Below are positions 20,941 to 28,028 of a DNA stretch of 28,028 nucleotides, piece by piece (position 1 is the first letter of the stretch; every line of letters starts with the position of its first letter). The notes beneath the pieces are model-generated. The model saw nothing but the letters and a program-made list of their open reading frames with translations, did not search any database and was not told the DNA's origin. The stretch spans positions 1-28,028 of the forward strand of contig NEEC01000446.1 in assembly GCA_002189035.1 (NCBI GenBank), in the 5' to 3' direction. The DNA is from Utricularia gibba. Taxonomy: Eukaryota > Streptophyta > Magnoliopsida > Lamiales > Lentibulariaceae. Position numbers and translations under genes: made by a program.

Positions 20941-21201
20941 TATACGCTCGATCCGCATCATATCTTAGAATCGAATGCAAATAGAATCGTTCAAATAAAA
21001 AATATACACTCGATTGGAATCTTAACCAATCGAATGCTAATTAAAATGATTAAAATAAAAATGCACACTCCATCCAAAGTATAACTAAGGGTCGAATGCT
21101 AATAAAATTAAAAACTAAGAAACTTTCACATGTAGTATATGCTTTAATAACTAACGTATTTACATTATTTATATTTTAATAAACATATATCACATGATTA
21201 T
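20319..21201. repeat. Long inverted-arm structure between units 9 and 10
   Basis: Central palindrome 20730-20844. This is the shortest example (883 bases), owing to the 15-base loss near 20436 and the 3-base loss near 21029. Confidence 0.87.
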
Positions 21202-23267
21202 AAAAATATTTTTTTTGTCATTGTAGAAAGCTCATCACGCCACGCACACACACCCTGGAGAGGTTTCAACAGCTGTTATGAACTCACAACCCTTGCTCAG
21301 CAGATTCAGTAAAATTCTCTAACACTTGGGCTTCCAACGGATCATATCCCATATTCATTCATACGAAATTGTGCAAGAATAATGTGACTTTGAGTTTGAA
21401 CTAGATAGTAGGACGCTGATCGAAGAATGGCCCATCGAGTCTCTAAAATTGGCCGTCCTCGCTCAACAAATGTGGGGTGCACGTGACATCCCAATTTCAA
21501 CAAATGCATCATGATTTTCGTCGAGTGGGCCCATGAGCCCGTCCGAACCCGGGGCCCGGGCCAAGGGCCCCTCGAGAGCGCCCGCCTCAATACGAGGAGG
21601 TGTTCCTTCAAAACCATATACGCGTCTCGTCACAACCCAACGTTAATAAATGCATCACTTTTTTTGGCGCGCTACTGCTGACTTTGGGCCTGAGTTCGGC
21701 ACGACCTCCGGCTCGATCAGGGTGCCCCCCCGAGAGCTCCTCCTTAAGTATAAAGTGTGTTGTTGAAAAAAACCGTGTGCGGTTCTCGTGACATCCTAAC
21801 TTCAACAAATGCATCACGATTTTCGTCGAGTCGGACGGGACCGGGCTCCCGGGGCCGGACGAGGCGCAGCGCCCGCTCCCCTCCCCCCAAAACTAGAAGG
21901 TGTTCCATGGAAAACCATTTAGGCGGCTCGTGACAACCCAAAGTTAATAAATGCATCACTTTCTTTGCCGGGCTACAATGACTTTACGCTCGAGCCTGGT
22001 ACGACGTATGGGAAGATTCGAGTGCCCCCCGAGAGCGTCTCCACAAGTATAAAGCGTGTTGTTGAAAAAACCGTGTTGGGTGCACGTGACATCCTAATTT
22101 CAACAAATGTGTCACGATTTTCGCCGAGTGGGACCAGAGTGGGCTCATCAGCCAGACCGAACCCGGGGCCCAAGCCAAGGGCCCCTCGAGAGCGCCCCCC
22201 CACAAAACTAGATGGTGTTCCACGAAAAAAAATTAGGCGGCTCGTGATAACCCAACGCTAAGAAATGCATCCCTTTTTTCGCCGGGCTAAAACTGACTTT
22301 GGGCTCATGCCCGGCGCGACCCCCAGCCCGTGTGCATACGCAGCAGCACCACGAGGCCACATGGGCTTGGTTAATGCCGCGTGCTCGAGCAGCAGCCACA
22401 AGGCCATACGGCCGTGGAAAAAAAGAAAAACAACCATAAAATACAATAAGCCAAAAATAAAAATAAAATTGATAAACCCTTGGTTCGGTTCGGGCCCAAT
22501 CAAAACCCGTAGGGTTTAACCCGTTCGGGTTGAACAGAAAGACAACCCCATGGGTCATGCAAACTGTAATACCCAGAATTTCATCGGGTTGGGTCCGAAC
22601 CTGAATGGATCCAACCCAGGCCCATCTCTAATCATAATCATATGATATAGGTTTATTAAATTATAAATAATTGAAATACATTATTTATTAAACCGTAGGA
22701 TAACTGTGAAAGCTTCTTTGACTTAATTATTACCATTTGATCCTCAGTTGTACTTTGGATGGAGTGTGTATTTTTACTTTAGTCAATTTAATTAGCATTC
22801 GATCCTTGGTTATGATTCAGATCATATTTGCTATTTTTTTACTTTAAATATTTTTATTATCATTCGATCCTTAAGTATAATGCGGATCGAGCGCGTATTT
22901 TTTATTTTAATATTTTTTATTAGCATTCGAACGTTAGGTATGCTGCGGATCGAGCGTATATTTTTCACTCTCATATTTTTATTAGCCTTAGATCCTTAGG
23001 TATACTTTGGATCGAGTGCATATTCATTTATTTTAAATCTTAATTAGCGTTCCACCGTTAGGAGCAATTTAGAACGTGTATACATTACAATGCCATGCCA
23101 CACGGGCGTGGTTTACGCACAACCCACGCCCGTGTGCCCTTGCAATGTAAACACGCTCCACATTGCTCCTAAGGATCGAGCGTTAACACAAGTTTCAAGT
23201 AAACCATCTCCACTCGATCCGAATCATGTCTAAAGACCGAAAGCCAATAAAAATATAAAAAAAAAAA
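20941..23267. repeat. Array unit 10
   Basis: Length 2327. A 3-base loss (AGG or GGA) near 21029 destroys the GGATCG of one left-arm repeat. There is an extra CA near 21247 and a short loss in the GGGGCCCGG cluster near 21855. Confidence 0.95.
21483..22325. repeat. GC-rich sub-repeat block, unit 10
   Basis: C run near 21725 of seven bases. A short loss in the GGGGCCCGG cluster near 21855. Confidence 0.87.
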
Positions 23268-23529
23268 TATACGCTCGATCCGCATCATATCTTAGAATCG
23301 AATGCAAATAGAATCGTTCAAATAAAAATATACACTCGATTGGAATCTTAACCAAGGATCGAATGCTAATTAAATGATTAAAATAAAAATGCACACTCCA
23401 TCCAAAGTATAACTAAGGGTCGAATGCTAATAAAATTAAAAACTAAGAAACTTTCACATGTAGTATATGCTTTAATAACTAACGTATTTACATTATTTAT
23501 ATTTTAATAAACATATATCACATGATTAT
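22631..23529. repeat. Long inverted-arm structure between units 10 and 11
   Basis: Central palindrome 23058-23172. The spacer before the next landmark is altered to an uninterrupted A run near 23257-23267. Confidence 0.87.
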
Positions 23530-25597
23530 AAAAATATTTTTTTTGTCATTGTAGAAAGCTCATCACGCCACGCACACCACCCTGGAGAGGTTTCAACAGC
23601 TGTTATGAACTCACAACCCCTTGCTCAGCAGATTCAGTAAAATTCTCTAACACTTGGCTTCCAACGGATCATATCCCATATTCATTCATACGAAATTGTG
23701 CAAGAATAATGTGACTTTGAGTTTGAACTAGATAGTAGGACGCTGATCGAAGAATGGCCCATCGAGTCTCTAAAATTGGCCGTCCTCGCTCAACAAATGT
23801 GGGGTGCACGTGACATCCCAATTTCAACAAATGCATCATGATTTTCGTCGAGTGGGCCCATGAGCCCGTCCGAACCCGGGGCCCGGGCCAAGGGCCCCTC
23901 GAGAGCGCCCGCCTCAATACGAGGAGGTGTTCCTTCAAAAACCATATACGCGTCTCGTCACAACCCAACGTTAATAAATGCATCACTTTTTTTGGCGCGC
24001 TACTGCTGACTTTGGGCCCGAGTTCGGCACGACCTCCGGCCCGATCAGGGTGCCCCCCGAGAGCTCCTCCTTAAGTATAAAGTGTGTTGTTGAAAAAAAC
24101 GTGTGCGGTTCTCGTGACATCCTAACTTCAACAAATGCATCACGATTTTCGTCGAGTCGGACGGGACCGGGCTCCCGGGGCCCGGACGAGGCGCAGCGCC
24201 CGCTCCCCTCCCCCCCAAAACTAGAAGGTGTTCCATGGAAAACCATTTAGGCGGCTCGTGACAACCCAAAGTTAATAAATGCATCACTTTCTTTGCCGGG
24301 CTACAATGACTTTACGCTCGAGCCTGGTACGACGTATGGGAAGATTCGAGTGCCCCCCGAGAGCGTCTCCACAAGTATAAAGCGTGTTGTTGAAAAAACC
24401 GTGTTGGGTGCACGTGACATCCTAATTTCAACAAATGTGTCACGATTTTCGCCGAGTGGGACCAGAGTGGGCTCATCAGCCAGACCGAACCCGGGGCCCA
24501 AGCCAAGGGCCCCTCGAGAGCGCCCCCCCACAAAACTAGATGGTGTTCCACGAAAAAAAATTAGGCGGCTCGTGATAACCCAACGCTAAGAAATGCATCC
24601 CTTTTTTCGCCGGGCTAAAACTGACTTTGGGCTCATGCCCGGCGCGACCCCCAGCCCGTGTGCGCACGCAGCAGCACCACGAGGCCACATGGGCTTGGTT
24701 AATGCCCGCGTGCTCGAGCAGCAGCCACAAGGCCATACGGCCGTGGAAAAAAAGAAAAACAACCATAAAATACAATAAGCCAAAAATAAAAAATAAAATT
24801 GATAAACCCTTGGTTCGGTTCGGGCCCAATCAAAACCCGTAGGGTTTAACCCGTTCGGGTTGAACAGAAAGACAACCCCATGGGTCATGCAAACTGTAAT
24901 ACCCAGAATTTCATCGGGTTGGGTCCGAACCTGAATGGATCCAACCCAGGCCCATCTCTAATCATAATCATATGATATAGGTTTATTAAATTATAAATAA
25001 TTGAAATACATTATTATTAAACCGTAGGATAACTGTGAAAGCTTCTTTGACTTAATTATTACCATTTGATCCTCAGTTGTACTTTGGATGGAGTGTGTAT
25101 TTTTACTTTAGTCAATTTAATTAGCATTCGATCCTTGGTTATGATTCAGATCATATTTGCTATTTTTTTACTTTAAATATTTTTATTATCATTCGATCCT
25201 TAAGTATAATGCGGATCGAGCGCGTATTTTTTATTTTAATATTTTTTATTAGCATTCGAACGTTAGGTATGCTGCGGATCGAGCGTATATTTTTCACTCT
25301 CATATTTTTATTAGCCTTAGATCCTTAGGTATACTTTGGATCGAGTGCATATTCATTTATTTTAAATCTTAATTAGCGTTCCACCGTTAGGAGCAATTTA
25401 GAACGTGTATACATTACAATGCCATGCCACACGGGCGTGGTTTACGCACAACCCACGCCCGTGTGCCCTTGCAATGTAAACACGCTCCACATTGCTCCTA
25501 AGGATCGAGCGTTAACACAAGTTTCAAGTAAACCATCTCCACTCGATCCGAATCATGTCTAAAGACCGAAAGCCAATAAAAATATTAAAATAAAAAA
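23268..25597. repeat. Array unit 11
   Basis: Length 2330. It is the copy with the most substitutions: C at 24019 (shared with unit 1), C at 24041, and G and C at 24664-24665. The changes at 24019 and 24664 place a CpG where most copies have TG or CA. Confidence 0.95.
23810..24653. repeat. GC-rich sub-repeat block, unit 11
   Basis: C run near 24054 of six bases. It has substitutions at 24019 and 24041 and a single C in AAAACGTGTG near 24100. Confidence 0.87.
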
Positions 25598-25858
25598 TAC
25601 GCTCGATCCGCATCATATCTTAGAATCGAATGCAAATAGAATCGTTCAAATAAAAAATATACACTCGATTGGAATCTTAACCAAGGATCGAATGCTAATT
25701 AAAATGATTAAAATAAAAATGCACACTCCATCCAAAGTATAACTAAGGGTCGAATGCTAATAAAATTAAAAACTAAGAAACTTTCACATGTAGTATATGC
25801 TTTAATAACTAACGTATTTACATTATTTATATTTTAATAACATATATCACATGATTAT
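24961..25858. repeat. Long inverted-arm structure between units 11 and 12
   Basis: Central palindrome 25387-25501. One T is lost near 25015, and one A is lost near 25841 at the outer end of the left arm. Confidence 0.87.
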
Positions 25859-27921
25859 AAAAATATTTTTTTTGTCATTGTAGAAAGCTCATCACGCCAC
25901 GCACACCACCCTGGAGAGGTTTCAACAGCTGTTATGAACTCACAACCCCTTGCTCAGCAGATTCAGTAAAATTCTCTAACACTTGGGCTTCCAACGGATC
26001 ATATCCCATATTCATTCATACGAAATTGTGCAAGAATAATGTGACTTTGAGTTTGAACTAGATAGTAGGACGCTGATCGAAGAATGGCCCATCGAGTCTA
26101 AAATTGGCCGTCCTCGCTCAACAAATGTGGGGTGCACGTGACATCCCAATTTCAACAAATGCATCATGATTTTCGTCGAGTGGGCCCATGAGCCCGTCCG
26201 AACCCGGGGCCCGGGCCAAGGGCCCCTCGAGAGCGCCCGCCTCAATACGAGGAGGTGTTCCTTCAAAAACCATATACGCGTCTCGTCACAACCCAACGTT
26301 AATAAATGCATCACTTTTTTTGGCGCGCTACTGCTGACTTTGGGCCTGAGTTCGGCACGACCTCCGGCTCGATCAGGGTGCCCCCCGAGAGCTCCTCCTT
26401 AAGTATAAAGTGTGTTGTTGAAAAAAACCGTGTGCGGTTCTCGTGACATCCTAACTTCAACAAATGCATCACGATTTTCGTCGAGTCGGACGGGACCGGG
26501 CTCCCGGGGCCCGGACGAGGCGCAGCGCCCGCTCCCCTCCCCCCCAAAACTAGAAGGTTCCATGGAAAACCATTTAGGCGGCTCGTGACAACCCAAAGTT
26601 AATAAATGCATCACTTTCTTTGCCGGGCTACAATGACTTTACGCTCGAGCCTGGTACGACGTATGGGAAGATTCGAGTGCCCCCCGAGAGCGTCTCCACA
26701 AGTATAAAGCGTGTTGTTGAAAAAACCGTGTTGGTGCACGTGACATCCTAATTTCAACAAATGTGTCACGATTTTCGCCGTGGGACCAGAGTGGGCTCAT
26801 CAGCCAGACCGAACCCGGGGCCCAAGCCAAGGGCCCCTCGAGAGCGCCCCCCCACAAAACTAGATGGTGTTCCACGAAAAAAAATTAGGCGGCTCGTGAT
26901 AACCCAACGCTAAGAAATGCATCCCTTTTTTCGCCGGGCTAAAACTGACTTTGGGCTCATGCCCGGCGCGACCCCCAGCCCGTGTGCATACGCAGCAGCA
27001 CCACGAGGCCACATGGGCTTGGTTAATGCCCGCGTGCTCGAGCAGCAGCCACAAGGCCATACGGCCGTGGAAAAAAAGAAAACAACCATAAAATACAATA
27101 AGCCAAAAATAAAAAATAAAATTGATAAACCCTTGGTTCGGTTCGGGCCCAATCAAAACCCGTAGGGTTTAACCCGTTCGGGTTGAACAGAAAGACAACC
27201 CCATGGGTCATGCAAACTGTAATACCCAGAATTTCATCGGGTTGGGTCCGAACCTGAATGGATCCAACCCAGGCCCATCTCTAATCATAATCATATGATA
27301 TAGGTTTATTAAATTATAAATAATTGAAATACATTATTATTAAAACCGTAGGATAACTGTGAAAGCTTCTTTGACTTAATTATTACCATTTGATCCTCAG
27401 TTGTACTTTGGATGGAGTGTGTATTTTTACTTTAGTCAATTTAATTAGCATTCGATCCTTGGTTATGATTCAGATCATATTTGCTATTTTTTTACTTTAA
27501 ATATTTTTATTATCATTCGATCCTTAAGTATAATGCGGATCGAGCGCGTATTTTTTATTTTAATATTTTTTATTAGCATTCGAACGTTAGGTATGCTGCG
27601 GATCGAGCGTATATTTTTCACTCTCATATTTTTATTAGCCTTAGATCCTTAGGTATACTTTGGATCGAGTGCATATTCATTTATTTTAAATCTTAATTAG
27701 CGTTCCACCGTTAGGAGCAATTTAGAACGTGTATACATTACAATGCCATGCCACACGGGCGTGGTTTACGCACAACCCACGCCCGTGTGCCCTTGCAATG
27801 TAAACACGCTCCACATTGCTCCTAAGGATCGAGCGTTAACACAAGTTTCAAGTAAACCATCTCCACTCGATCCGAATCATGTCTAAAGACCGAAAGCCAA
27901 TAAAAATATTAAAATAAAAAA
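25598..27921. repeat. Array unit 12
   Basis: Length 2324. The landmark at its start has lost TA. Further 2-base losses occur near 26098, 26558 and 26781. Confidence 0.93.
26138..26977. repeat. GC-rich sub-repeat block, unit 12
   Basis: C run near 26383 of six bases. Two-base losses in sub-repeat 3 (GAAGGTTCC near 26556) and sub-repeat 5 (CGCCGTGGG near 26780). Confidence 0.87.
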
Positions 27922-28028
27922 TATACGCTCGATCCGCATCATATCTTAGAATCGAATGCAAATAGAATCGTTCAAATAAAAAATATACACTCGATTGGAA
28001 TCTAACCAAGGATCGAATGCTAATTAAA
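27284..28028. repeat. Inverted-arm structure between units 12 and 13, cut by the window edge
   Basis: The right arm and central palindrome (27711-27825) are complete. The left arm stops within its third 62-base repeat. Confidence 0.86.
27922..28028. repeat. Array unit 13, cut by the window edge
   Basis: The first 107 bases match the start of unit 1 apart from single-base losses or gains. They cover parts of two left-arm 62-base repeats. The array clearly continues beyond the window. Confidence 0.95.

Larger units (their letters stand above)
1..28028. repeat. Tandem array of a ~2.33 kb composite satellite unit, 12 full copies plus a partial one
   Basis: The landmark TATACGCTCGATCC recurs at 1, 2327, 4654, 6971, 9304, 11633, 13967, 16297, 18625, 20941, 23268, 25598 (slightly shortened) and 27922, giving units of 2316-2334 bases in one orientation. 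Everything between landmarks repeats in the same order, so no base of the window lies outside the array. Order in a unit: end of the left inverted arm, unique stretch, GC-rich block of six ~150-base sub-repeats, AACCC-rich tail, right inverted arm, 115-base palindrome, start of the next left arm. No coding gene or RNA gene was recognised in any unit. Composition and the hAT-like tail suggest plant nuclear DNA; this is inference. Alternatives are a centromeric or pericentromeric satellite, or a tandemly amplified non-autonomous transposon; the sequence alone does not decide. Confidence 0.97.

Noticed and set aside
1-28028. Ribosomal intergenic spacer or 5S rDNA array
   Set aside because: The sub-repeat style is similar, but no 18S, 5.8S, 25S or 5S sequence or Pol I promoter was recognised in any unit.

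Overview
This window is one long tandem array and contains no convincing gene. A unit of about 2.33 kb is repeated head to tail twelve times, with spacings of 2316-2334 bases, and 107 bases of a thirteenth unit close the window. The first base of the window is already in phase with the array, so neither edge is a boundary with unique DNA. Copies are nearly identical. Most differences are one to a few bases gained or lost, often in homopolymer runs, with only a handful of substitutions.

Each unit has two halves. The AT-rich half, about 900 bases, is a large imperfect inverted repeat. Its right arm holds five or six direct repeats of about 62 bases and its left arm about four. The two arms face each other across a 115-base palindrome with a perfect 13-bp GC-rich stem. 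The other half, about 1430 bases, lies between the arms and has three parts: a unique stretch that may be a captured gene fragment, a GC- and CpG-rich block of six sub-repeats of about 150 bases (three pairs), and a tail rich in GGGTT/AACCC words. The tail ends in CATCTCTA, the reverse complement of TAGAGATG, which resembles the ends of plant hAT-type elements. The unit is therefore a repeat of repeats, with two symmetry centres per 2.33 kb.

The style suggests nuclear heterochromatin of a flowering plant: the AACCCG-rich tail, the TAGAGATGGGC-like terminus and a long-monomer satellite of composite transposon-like make-up. That assignment is inference, and no species can be named. I see no rRNA, tRNA, CRISPR array, or recognisable transposase, Rep/helicase or reverse transcriptase. 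The many short open frames on both strands fall in the 150-base sub-repeats and the tail, and they change frame from copy to copy. The most defensible reading is a young, homogenised satellite derived from a foldback-like, non-autonomous mobile element, possibly amplified through a circular intermediate.
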